Source of the DNA: Hoplostethus atlanticus
Lineage: Eukaryota; Chordata; Actinopteri; Trachichthyiformes; Trachichthyidae
Length of the DNA: 64,000 nt
Assembly (NCBI GenBank): GCA_034670405.1
Contig: JAXDDX010000001.1
Span: 4,754,501-4,818,500, forward strand
Reading direction: 5' to 3'
The notes below the pieces were generated by a model, which made no database searches, had not been told where the DNA came from, and worked only from the letters and a program-made list of their open reading frames with translations. Shown piece after piece: positions 37,375-48,230 of this stretch; position 1 is the stretch's first letter, and each line of letters starts with the position of its first letter. Made by a program: the position numbers and the translations under genes.

Positions 37375-39807
37375 CAGACCATTATTATCTGCCTCTGACT
37401 TAGAACGTATTATCCACGGCTTCATTTTTTCCCGTCTCGATTACTGCAATACCCTCTTCACTTGCCTTAGTCAAGCTGCCCTGGCACGTCTTCAGCTTGT
37501 ACAAAATGCAGCAGCTTGGCTATTAACTAGGACTGGCCGTAGATCTCACATCACCCCTATTTTAGCCTCACTACATTGGCTGCCAGTAAAGTTCAGGATC
37601 GATTTTAAGATTCTTTTAATTACTTTTAAGGCACTACATGGGTTAGCTCCTGCCTACATTTCAGAGCTACTAAGCCCTTACACCACCGAGCGGTCACTTA
37701 GGTCATCCAACCAAAACCTGTTGGCTATAAAACCTACTGTTTTAGGATGGCCTTTTTATAATGTCACGGGTGTGCTCTGCAACTGGTTGCTGTTCGTATG
37801 TGTGTTGTGTTTGTATGTACTTTTGAATGTATTTTCTTTGTATGTGCTTTGTGTCTGTGTTTTCCTTTTTCTGTATCTCTGCTGATGTAAAGCTCTTTGT
37901 AACCTCTGTTAAAAAAGGTGCTATATAAATAAAGTTTTACTTACTTACTTACTTACACATTCAAAACAACCTCAGGATGGTTACTCTTTGAAACAGATAG
38001 TATAGATTCATCAAAGGAGACAGACCTGGGCAAAGATTAGTTCTGATGCAAAGTCAAGATCATCATCCAGGTTCTCAGATTCAGCAATAGTCTTTCTTTT
38101 AATTTCAATGAGGCTTTCCATTGCATCCTGTAGTTCTTGGCTGTTAACACAAAAACAATCGATTAGGTATTAGAAGTCATAAGCCAAATGTTCAATTCAT
38201 GTAGTGTGTGAAGGTCTTACGCTGCTTTCTTATGCTTATTGTACAGCCATCCAATTTTGAAAAATATATCAGGCTTGATCAGAACTGTTTGCCAGGTCTC
38301 AAAGTAGTTTTGGATCTTCTTTAGCAGGTCCTTTTCTGAGTTGTGAACAACAAAAAGACAACAGGTACAGAAAGCTGCATGATTCAAAACAAGAACTGGT
38401 CATTTATTTACCAGCAGAAAAAGCCCCATAGTGGGACTATACAGTGTGTATGGAGAGTGAACACATGGCTGACCATTGAGAGGAACCCGGAGGAACAGCC
38501 TATTAGAGATGTCCACCACTATGGACCTCAGCAGGTTGAGAGCATCCACATGGTCAGACAGGTCAGTCATCTCCTGCAGGCGGTCTAGGTGCTTGTTTGT
38601 GGAGCTCTCACAGATTCCCACTGTTCTCTGAAGACCAGGTCCTGTGAGAGCTTCCGTACCAAACAAAACAACCAAGTGTTTCAAATACCATAGTCAGAAC
38701 AGTGCAAGGCAGAGGCAGCATTTCAGTCACTGTCAGACTTAAATCTACACAAGGCTTTTTTACATGAAAATATTTTACTTTATTATTTTTGATAGTTGCA
38801 ATGTGGAGAAATTGTATCTATCTAGCTATCTAGCTATCTAGCTAAGATGCTTGCTCACCTTTTGCAAAATATGTTCTCACTTTTTTCCAGAGTGGGACAT
38901 CACTGTTGAAAATGATACCTTTCCCTTTCATCCCAATACACTCCAGCCCTTTTTTGCTCCCAAATCTGGATATGTAATGGGTGCTCCGCAGAACATGATA
39001 GACTGCAGCGGACCTACAAAAGAAGCCTGGCTTTTATATCTCTCATTACTGATTGGTTGCATGAACTGCAACTGCTGTAAATAAGTGGAGTGTAGAGAGT
39101 GATCTGAACAGGACTTGCTTGCTGAGAATGAGTGTTTCCTCGCCGTTAATCCAGACACGGACAATGCTGCCATATTTGTTGTTGTAGTAGTTGCTTGCTG
39201 TTCCTATCCCGGTCCAGATGAACCTGATATAGGTAAGAATAGGGCCAAATCCTGCACAGAAAGCAGGACCTGGCAGAGACCAGAGAGAGAAACATAATAA
39301 TTTGGTCCAGTAGGGTGATGTAGTAAGTAGAGAGGCTACCCTTCAACTGCAGGATCCCAGTTCAAACGGACGGCAAGCATCCACCCTGCTGGAGTGTCCT
39401 TGAGCAAGACACTGAATCCCTACCATTTTAAGAGGAATTGTTCTGTAGCTTTACTCTAACCTCCATGTGGTGGGGGGCAAGCAAAAATGGATTTCCTCTA
39501 TGGGACTAAATTATTATTACATTCATAAAGTGCTGCACTTCTGAATGTTAAAAACTGCAACTACCATTACCATGCAAGGTCAAAAATGTGAAAGAGAAAA
39601 CCCTATTTCTGACACTCCCAAACACCCCATTCACAGAATGACTTCATTACGTAAAACCTGAAGTTTGTTACCTGGTGTCTGTGACCGGTTTGTTCTGCTC
39701 CAGACAGTGAAGAGCAGGAGGCAGAGCAGCAGAAGCAGAAGAGCGGTGACACCAGACACTGTATGAGCCACGATGGGGCTCATGAAGAGAGTCTCCAGAG
39801 GCATCAT
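36440..39807 (-). CDS. cyp19a1: Aromatase, cytochrome P450 19A1
   Basis: ER-membrane P450 that converts androgens to estrogens. Coding exons in transcript order: 39807-39672, 39269-39119, 39013-38859, 38650-38474, 38335-38221, 38140-38026, 37289-37127, 37021-36780, 36700-36440 (TGA). They total 504 residues, normal for the family, and all phases close. Visible: N-terminal membrane helix ([16 protein letters not shown]), proline hinge [19 protein letters not shown]-helix with [15 protein letters not shown]-helix ESLR, and heme loop [18 protein letters not shown] with the cysteine ligand. The first ATG pair is at 39807-39802; GTG codons upstream are not starts. The exon ending at 39119 uses a GC donor. 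Fish often have ovarian (a) and brain (b) copies. Synteny with gldn and ap4e1 suggests the a copy, but a noncoding first exon is more b-like, so the paralogue is left open. Confidence 0.94.
37307..37372. repeat. (CA)n microsatellite in cyp19a1 intron 6
   Basis: Near-perfect CA/CG dinucleotide run in the intron (37290-38025), abutting the LINE fragment that begins at about 37373. Confidence 0.95.
37373..37957 (+). mobile_element. L2-clade LINE fragment (ORF2 C-terminus, 3' tail) in cyp19a1 intron 6, antisense to the gene
   Basis: A readable frame from about 37409 encodes [63 protein letters not shown], the conserved end of L2/CR1 reverse transcriptase proteins. The frame is lost soon after 37745. 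The 3' end reads 'taaagctctttgtaacctc', then 'gtgctatataaataaagtt', and finishes in (ACTT)n at about 37939-37957, as in fish L2. The copy is 5'-truncated, so it cannot move by itself. Confidence 0.85.
38815..38845. repeat. (TAGC)/(TATC) simple repeat
   Basis: Run of 'tatctagc' units in the cyp19a1 intron next to the donor of the exon ending at 38859. Confidence 0.8.
39300..39530 (+). mobile_element. tRNA-derived SINE-like element in cyp19a1 intron 1
   Basis: Begins with a tRNA-like segment whose B-box-like part is 'ggatcccagttcaaacgg', followed by 'gagtgtccttgagcaagac', a phrase shared by several teleost SINE families. Target duplications were not resolved, so the edges are approximate. Confidence 0.5.
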
Positions 39808-40383
39808 TCTCTTTATAACTCTAGCCTGGAACACACCGGAGTGAAAACACTATGTCATCTGCCCACAGAAAGAGTTGGACCTGCGCTCCTAAAGCTAGTA
39901 CCTCCTTAAGCCCATAGACAAATCATTTCCATCCATTAGTCAAAACAAAAAAAAGAAAGGAACCTTAAAACGCTGGACAGCATTTGCTTTTTCATCTCTT
40001 TTAGTGCTCTTGTCCTTCGGTATTGGGATGCAAGGTAGTGTTCTCACACAATGAAACCAAAACACACCCACATAAGCCTTTTCAAAATGACCTATGTGTT
40101 GTTCTTTGACAGCTGTGTGATAAAGGTATAGTAATTAGATTACACATCTAAGATCACTATCGTCAGCTGAGGACGGCAGACAGATTCTTCCTTGATCCTT
40201 TAATGTTATTAAAAATTACACTCATACTCAAAAGATTACTGTATTCTCTCAGTCTGTCAGTTTTGACATAGCAATTAATTGTACATCTTTATAATCTAAG
40301 GTAATATCTTTACTAATAATATATTTACTATTCTAAGAAATTTTTAATTCCTCATTAACAAATTATCAAAGAATGATACTTAC

Positions 40384-40440
40384 TTTTCTTGTCCTTTACT
40401 TCTCCTGACCAGCTAAAGTGCAGTTTGTGTGGGAACCTGA
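40384..40440 (-). promoter_or_regulatory. Probable noncoding first exon and promoter of cyp19a1
   Basis: On the minus strand a strong donor (gaaaa|GTAAGTATC) follows 40384, and an acceptor (tgttccag) ends just before the leader of the ATG exon at about 39827. About 25 bases upstream of a plausible start (near 40440) is a TATA-like TTTAAAA (complement of 40463-40469). The exon 5' edge is a guess. Confidence 0.45.
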
Positions 40441-41043
40441 AATGTACTGCTTCCTCCTCTGGTTTTAAAGATGATCAGCATTCTTTTGACAAATAAATCA
40501 CAGTGATTCAAGTGTTTATAAATCCTTGGTTAAGCTTTCATCACTCCAGTTGTACTGGTTGCCTAGACACACTAATTTGGGGTTACAAGTACCATTTGAA
40601 GGCAGAACATTGTACAGCAGACTCAAAGGCAGGGCAATAGGGCACATTGGAACCAGAAAACAGACCCAAAATGGACAAAAACACTTTATTTATGAGAATG
40701 CAAAAGCCTCTGGTCAGCCAACTTTCATCAGTTGTTCTCATCATTCCTTTTTTTGAGACAGGCTTACTTCACCTTTATCTTTGTTCAAAAGAAAGAAAAA
40801 CCTTTTCAGGAGGAAATTAATTAGCTAGGTCAGGCTGACCCATGTCAAAGAGAGTAGGGTTTTAACCAGCAATACAATTAGAGAGGAAACTAGGGCATGG
40901 AAAACGTGACGTTTAGTCTATGGCATTTCATCTAATGATGCTGTTAATATGATTATCAACATTATACAACATGAAAGTAAAGCATTCAAGTAAAAATGGA
41001 GGGGAAAGCAGTGCTCACACAGAGGTTGTCTGCCTACAATGAA

Positions 41044-41059
41044 AGGTCATTCAAGTTCA
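41044..41059 (+). promoter_or_regulatory. DR4-like nuclear receptor half-site pair
   Basis: AGGTCA and AGTTCA spaced by four bases (ttca). Lies between the divergent cyp19a1 and gldn promoters. Motif-only call; chance matches are common. Confidence 0.25.
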
Positions 41060-41308
41060 CTACCTATGAATAGCTGGTATGTTGTTAATCAAGATATTGG
41101 CCTCTTATATCCCAAGGTCCTTCCTAGTTGTCATGGAGACTAAACCCCAAGGATGAGGTCTTTTTAGAATTGAAGACACATCAATATTCTTATTGGTGCC
41201 CCAGTGCTCATGGAAAAACCTATACATATACACTGATCATAATTCTGTGTTTGGATACTGAAATAAGTAAAAAACATGAAATTCTATTTATAAAAGGGAG
41301 TTTTTGGG

Positions 41309-41311
<3 letters not shown>

Positions 41312-41357
<46 letters not shown>
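41312..41357. repeat. (CA)n microsatellite upstream of gldn
   Basis: About 22 uninterrupted CA units, roughly 460 bases before the gldn start codon. Confidence 0.97.
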
Positions 41358-41358
<1 letters not shown>

Positions 41359-41815
41359 TCTCTTATTGAAAGTGCTCTGAAAGCTCTCTTGTGGACCCAA
41401 AGAATGTTTCCCTTGTTCAGAAATTTCTTTTATTCCACTTCCATGTAATTTGGTGTTAGATGGACAGGCTACAAAATTGGCACCAGAAAACACCAGAATG
41501 ACGAGAATGCACTATGCATGATACCGTCTGTAGAATATGTCACTCCTGAAATATATACATTTGCTGCTTATAAATCAAGGAGGCCTACAGATTTTAACTG
41601 TTTCCCAGATGCTTATAGTTGCGCAATCCATCATGTGTTTCCCCCTGTAGTTACAGACTGATTCCAACATGTTTTTTTCTGCAACAGCTTGAGCGTGGTT
41701 TCCTTCTGACGTCTGTCTTATGAGTTGGCATGTGTTCAGTTATGTGCTGTATGCACTTGTGAATGTCAGAGCCCAGCTCACTCTGTATTGGAGGACCAGG
41801 AGAAGGGGAAGCAGT

Positions 41816-44800
41816 ATGAAGGACAGGAGTAGCGTCGTTCTTCCATGGACTCTGCAAGTGCTGCTGGTGGCGATGTGTGCACTGCTGGTCCTGAGTGCAG
41901 CAGGCTTGGTGTTCCTGCTGGTTCAGCACAGGGACCTGACAGACCACCTTGTTAGGTTGGATGCCCAAATGCAGGTGCTATCACAGAGTTGTAGGCTACA
42001 GGCAGGAATCCTCCGGAACACCGAGCCTGAAGAGGCAGGGCAGCTGAAGCAGCTCCTCCGCAGTAGAAGGAGCCGGGGAGGCGAACTGACACACAGCCAT
42101 GGCAAAGAGCAGAAGGACATGCTGATGATGATGACATACTCTATGGTCCCCGTAAGATACTGATCCGCTTGAAAATAGACTGTGAAGTGGTGAATATTAT
42201 AGGCTGTTTCTCTGAATTTCAGGAATGATTTATTATTATTATTTAACCCTGTAAACATGGAAAAATAAATAAATTAGTGAATTTATGATTGCTGTCGTTA
42301 TGAGAGAGAACAATGGAGGACTCAACATGAAGTATTTTCACTCTCATTTCCTCTTTTTCCCCTTGTGGGATAAGAAAAGTGTCCATTTGACGCAAAGAAT
42401 AATACTCTGAAATCCAAGAATCTGCTACAGTGATTAAGAGGCGGTCTGTTTTTCCAGTGAGTGTTTCCTGGGGAAATACCTTGAGCAGAGGAGCATGACT
42501 GTTGCTTGGTCTTCCCTCTGCCATGCTCACATCATCTGGGAATTGGCATTGCTTCAGAGGAGGTCAACACATTTATCAATGCTACACAACTATTAATAGA
42601 AATAAACCAATAGAAACAATAGAATAAATAAACCAATAGAAAACCATGGAATAAATAAACCAATAGAAATACCAGGTTCATTATCAGGTTGACTGATATG
42701 GTTTTCACTCAGTAAATTCATGTAGGGAATAATACTATTACTACTAGTACTACTACTAATTGGATTATTATTACCACTTATCAAAACAGAGTTACAAACT
42801 GCTTTACAAGAGAGGCTCATGATGGGCTCATGAAGCAAATCGGCATCACAGTCACACTCTCACTCTCTCTTGGTTAATCGGTAAGTGATTAATTCCAAAT
42901 AACATTTAATTCACTTGACTATGCCTCTCTGTTTTGCTTTATTTCAGCTCAAAATCTTTGTAGATCTATGTAACAGCTCCAGAGGGATTTGTTTAACAGG
43001 TACACTTCATGAATACGCTCTGTTCAAAACCTAATGTGTTGATGATGGCAACTGTCCTCGGTTCTTCACTGATGTGCTTTATGTAAAATGTTGTTCATTC
43101 ATATTTATTTTATTACAGGCCCACCTGGACCTCCAGGTAAAAACAGACATTCTGACTGACTGTATCATCTACCTCAAGTTATCATGGTATTTGTTACTTC
43201 ACCCATAACACTTTTGCTCAGGTTTGCCTGGGCAGGACGGTTTACCAGGACCACCGGGTGAGCCTGGGTTGGAGGGGAGACGAGGAAGAAGGGGTAAGAG
43301 CTGTGATCCTGTGACGCTGTGTAGTGGAGCTTTGATAGCACAGCCCTGTAGACGAACCCCTATAGGAAGACCAAATATGTAAGAGACAAATCCACCCAGA
43401 AATAGAACATATTTCACATATAACATATATTTCACATAATAATTCCAACAATCTTGGCTTGTTCAACCACTGTTTCTTAAAATGAACAGCCCTTCCAACA
43501 GTACAGTTCACAGAGCCAAGACTGTAACCAGTTTGATACCAAAAGACACTTTCTGTGGTGGCTCCATTGGGATAGTATGGGAGATTGATTTTTGGAGCTC
43601 ATAATGTTGAAAATGTGGCCATATCCCTACAAAATCACCCAGCGCACTCATTCATTCGCTGGGTCATCCCAGTGTCTCTTGATGACATCACAGGTTGGCT
43701 CTATTGTATTTAGCACTAAGAAAGTTGTTCATGTTTACAAATCTGAGCTCAACTGTTGAAAATCATAGGAATAACATGTGGGAATCCTGCTTTAGGTTGG
43801 ATTTTCATTTTAATACCTAAACACACTCTTTAAATGATTGACAACTCATGTCAATGCCCACATTGTCCAGGACCCCCTGGTGAAAGGGGAGAGCCAGGAC
43901 CTAAAGGAGACACTGGGCCACCAGGACAGAAAGGCGAGACCTCCAATGATGTTATCAGTGAGTGTAAGAGAAGACAATGTACCCTCCCTGACATGAATGA
44001 CATGTGATTGACACGAAGGGGACATCACTGCCTCACAGCGCTATCAAACTCAGTCAGATCAATATTCACTCCATTATGAAACAACACTTATCAAAACCAT
44101 TTATCATTCTCTCAAAAGCCATCACCTTTACATAGTAAGTATACATCGATGCCAACATTTAATTTAGTTTTTCTATTAATTTCAGTTCAATTTTGATCTA
44201 ATCTAATTGAATTCAGGTTTTAATTGGGCAAATTGGTTCAGATAGAAAATTTCACTTTAATGTCACAAATCGATGTCATCATAAATCACTCAGATTAATC
44301 CTATCTTCTGATAATTTCTTAATTTTGAAGACCCTGTGTGATTGATCAGCAGTGTTGTTCAGCAGCTCAGTCTACCATGTTGTATCTGTATTTGAAGGTC
44401 CTCCTGGCCCAAGGGGACCACCTGGTCCTGCAGGTCCACCTGGTCCACTCGGTCCACCTGGCCAGTATGAGTCTCCAGAGGAAACAGCAAATACGACCAT
44501 CACAGCACACATCCATGAAACCAACACACCTATGGGTAGGAACCGCCATGTTTCATCTTCACTACCAAATGACACCATGACACAAGCAAAATTTCAAATC
44601 TTTGAAAACCAGTAAAGAATAATTTCTTTTAGCATAAAGCCTTGGGTATCAACACATTGATATTGAATGGTGTTCATTATTACTTCTATCCCAGTCCTTC
44701 CATAAAATAAATATTTTGTTGATTGTATATTGGTTAAGTTATTGATTTTTCATGTGCATATTGGCTTAATTATTATTATTATCATTATTATGATATTGTA

Positions 44801-47800
44801 ACTAAATCAAAAGGTTATGTTATATTTCTATTTCTTCTCTACAACTTTAGCTTCATCTCATCCTTTCCTGACTAGTGACGACTTGAATGAAACCAACACA
44901 GAAAATATTACCGACTCACCAAATAACATGACTGGTAGGAAATAATTTAGTTTAAATAAAACATGTAACAATATAGAAATATAGAATATAGACTGCATGT
45001 GATTTAGGGAATCAAATAACTCTTCAAATGTATTTCTCAATTTGTGTAATCTCTGTACAATCCCACCTACTTGAATCTCATCTTTCATTCCACAGAATTA
45101 CCATCACCATTTCCAACCGATGATGCCTGGAATGTGATTTACTCTGAGAAAGTTCTCGACACAAATACAGAAGCAGGTAGGCGTCCATTTTGAAAGGCCG
45201 GAAGATTTCATGTACGATTGTTTTTATTCAAAGTAATTTCAATACCCTCTTTAATTCCATAACTGTGTTTAGTATGATCTAGAAATGTAACAATATGACG
45301 AGTATCAACTCATGACCTGGTTCAATACACAATATTAGGTTTATGATATAAAAAATAATGTTAAAAATAAAGCAAAGGTGCCTGCAAAGGATCGGGTTTA
45401 GGCTTGGTTATTTGTTATGGACAATGCCTTGTTATGTTGGCATTAAATTGTGATATTTGTGAATATTCTAGTTCAGTTGTAGTTAGTCATATTGGATTAT
45501 GGCTATAACTAATATCATCATCCATGTTCCTGTTCTTGTATCTTACATATAAGGGCCACACATGGTCATCAAACAACTTGAGCACAATATTTATTCAGTA
45601 CATTCTCAGCTTGACAAAGCATATAGGGACTATTTCATATTACAATTGCACAACATTGAATTGTCACGTCTACTATTGAAATGTACTGATAACATTCACC
45701 GCTGCACAGGATGTGATGCAACTCTTGTGCCATAATCCAGGTTGAGCGTCCACACCAAGCCCAAAGCAGATGTCAAAAGAATGAACCACTGACCCACAAG
45801 CAGTGGTTCTCAACCATGTGCCCGGAGCCTGCAGGTTTTCCAACCAATCACTACATCAAGTGATTTCACTAATTAATTCCCCTCTCTGGTTGAAGGTGTT
45901 CAAATCAGTGAAATCAGCTGCTGTAGTTTTTGGTTGTAATGACCAACTCAGGCACACCTGAACCAATTAGAGGCCTCATGTTTCATGATACTTTAATTGG
46001 TTCAGGTGTGCCTGAGTCCTGCAGGACAGGGGGTCCTTGAGGACTGGATTGAGAACCACTGCCTAGAGGACACCAGGCTGCACTGTACCTCCCATCATAT
46101 ATCACATTATTGATCCTATGCATAGAATGTAAACTGTATAATGACATGAAAAAAATTAAGCCCAGTTCTATTTTATTTCCTACAGAATTAGTATCATTTC
46201 ATCCAGACTACAGCAATGACACCTTGAATGACACCAACACAGACGATGTTACAGAGGCACCTATTAACTTGTTAACTGGTAGGTAATACTGATTTATAGC
46301 ATGAAATTATTCAGAATTATGTTAAATACCAATTACCCTTTACATCTTACTCAAAAGTGCAGCAACATAATATCTATGAAATCTATGAAAATGATCATCA
46401 TACATCATACCCCATTCATCATACCCCATTCAGCTGCTTCTTTCTTTCTACAGCCTCGCCTTCTGCACACCCAATTCAAAACAGTGACAGGTTCAACAGC
46501 ACTGACAATGAAAACCTTGTAGACAGACCCATGAAAAGTGGTAAGAATATATAATCTGTATTTTGTCATTTTGGATTTTATGTGTCAGTATTGAGTATTA
46601 GTAATGGAAGTAAATGATTAGTAATGAAATACATTATAAACGCTATGATATAGATACACATTGCACAATAATAATATAATGTACTGCTTACAGTATTACA
46701 TTGGCTACAGTCAGGATTAAAACAACCAAACATAAAAAGTTTTGATTAGTCCAAGTGATAGAGCTAGATCAATAAATGATATAACTATAATTGTAAACTG
46801 AAAACAGTTGAAAAGAACATTAAAGAACATTAAGGTTTGTTTACATGAAGGTGTTTGAGTTGAATACTTATATCTCATAACACTCTTTACCTTGTCTTGC
46901 CTCTTCCACCTGATTAGAACTCTTTAAAAGTGAAAGCAAAGATTAATGCTTTCACTTTTTTCACATTTTCTCGTTACTGCTTTAGCCTTGTTTTATCCTC
47001 TCCAGAACAATGACATGTTGAATGTAACTGGCACAGAGAGCTGGACAAAAACTGGTAGGAAAATTCAGAAGTTTAAAATTATTTTGAGTGATCACCTTGT
47101 CTACGTAGTATTAGATCTATCTATCTATGCACTGAATTGTTCATTCAAATACTGAAATAGTTTTCTCTATTCATATAGAAAGCATTATCAAAACTATAAC
47201 ATGTAATGAGAAAGTCATCAAAATGCAAAGTACGTTTGGAGCCTGGATGCCTGATGCAGCCCAGCTGAATGAAGACCAGTACTGGCTGGTAGAGCATTTT
47301 TCAGGTGCCCTACAGAACAATTTCTCATCACATCCATTTTTCACAGAACTTTGTGACTTTGTGTAGATTTATTTTAGAAACCTTTCCGTCCCAGGTCGAT
47401 TCATGGTGGAATACAAGGACATTTCAGCATTTCAGAATACCAGCAAGATCATAGACATCAAGAAGTTCTACCAGGGATGTGGTCATATGATTTACAATGG
47501 GTCCTTTTACTTTCACAATGCAGGAACAAACAAACTCATAAAGTAAGTGCTTGTGTTACACATATAACATAAGACTCTGTACACAGTTTATAAACTTACC
47601 CCTTATCAATGTTTTGCTTTTACAGATTTGACCTAGAGACGAGGAGAACAAACACTCTGATAATTGAAAACACCAGATACCATAACCTGACTTATCTTTT
47701 CCACAACTCAAAGACATATTTTAAGTTTGCTGTGGATGAAAATGGACTGTGGGTCATCTTTGCATCAAAGTTTGATGATACTGTAATGGTTGCTAAGCTA

Positions 47801-48088
47801 AACCACAGGGCATTCTCTGTGGTATCTGTCGTTAACACTGCCTACCCTATAAGGAAAGCTGGAAATGGCTTCATTGCATGTGGGGTACTATATATCACTG
47901 ATGACAAAGACAAAAGAGTTACATATGCCTTTGATTTAAAGAAAGAGATCGCTCTGGATGCAAATTTTGATTTAAGGCCAGCTAATAGCATCCTGGCTAT
48001 GCTGTCATACTATCCGAACAAACAGCTTTTGTATATGTGGGACAACAGCAGTGTGAAAATCTGCAAAGTTATATTTTCACTGGATTAA
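41816..48088 (+). CDS. gldn: Gliomedin (collagen-like and olfactomedin domains)
   Basis: Type II transmembrane and shed protein of myelinating Schwann cells that clusters sodium channels at nodes of Ranvier by binding neurofascin and NrCAM. Exons: 41816-42151, 42948-42999, 43119-43136, 43222-43293, 43871-43957, 44398-44535, 44851-44934, 45096-45176, 46186-46278, 46454-46540, 46986-47054, 47179-47304, 47395-47542, 47626-48088; 617 residues (human about 551). The membrane segment is near residues 13-38 (LLVAMCALLVLSAAGLVFLL). KDMLMMMTYSMVP then DLCNSSRGICLTG precede Gly-X-Y collagen repeats (43119-44465). Five short exons follow with N-glycosylation sites (see findings). The olfactomedin domain starts at 47179 and includes YFKFAVDENGLWVIFA, AGNGFIACGVLYITD and FDLRPANSILAMLSYYP. 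ATG 41816 was chosen over an in-frame one at 41720, since the latter adds an atypical stretch. Confidence 0.94.
44851..47054 (+). repeat. Array of five related, frame-preserving exons in gldn
   Basis: Exons 44851-44934, 45096-45176, 46186-46278, 46454-46540 and 46986-47054 are 84, 81, 93, 87 and 69 bases. Each is a multiple of three, begins and ends in phase 1, and ends in a Gly codon split by a 'g|gtaag' or 'g|gtagg' donor. Four of the five carry a D-x-LN/FN-x-T-style core (DDLNETNTENIT; DTLNDTNTDDVT; DRFNSTDNENLV; DMLNVTGTES). The fifth (45096) is more diverged. Confidence 0.75.
45801..46061. mobile_element. hAT-like MITE (261 bp) in a gldn intron
   Basis: Terminal inverted repeats cagtggttctcaa and ttgagaaccactg, with no ORF between. 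Flanking 8-mers cccacaag and cctagagg match at 5 of 8 positions, a possible decayed hAT target duplication. A perfect 23-base inverted repeat lies inside at 45947-45969 and 45994-46016. Confidence 0.7.
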
Positions 48089-48209
48089 ATATCTGCAAAC
48101 CTTGTTAAGTGATTACTGAAGGGATTTCCAAAGTCTCATTTGGTATGCTTGAATTTCATAAAACAATTCCATTCCAGGAAAGGAGGAAAATATTGAGGAT
48201 GATTCAACA

Positions 48210-48230
48210 AATAAATAAATGAAAAATAAA
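48210..48230 (+). terminator. Poly(A) signals (two AATAAA) of gldn
   Basis: Canonical hexamers at 48210-48215 and 48225-48230, 120-140 bases after the gldn stop codon. Confidence 0.6.

Larger units (their letters stand above)
39808..41815. other. Divergent interval between cyp19a1 (-) and gldn (+)
   Basis: Holds the cyp19a1 5' intron, its probable noncoding first exon and promoter (near 40384-40470), a (CA)n run at 41312-41357 and the gldn 5' region. No other gene was recognised. Confidence 0.55.

Noticed and set aside
39808-39834. Upstream extension of the cyp19a1 reading frame to 39834
   Set aside because: It starts with GTG, and the stretch fits a 5' leader after an acceptor; the ATG at 39807 is the plausible start.
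41720-41815. In-frame upstream ATG for gldn at 41720
   Set aside because: It would add 32 residues with no match to gliomedin N-termini; the shorter start places a basic residue cluster and then the membrane segment as expected.
42121-42163. Suspected frameshift at the end of gldn exon 1
   Set aside because: Recounting shows exon 41816-42151 is 336 bases and ends cleanly on a codon (gtc ccc), joining in frame to 42948.
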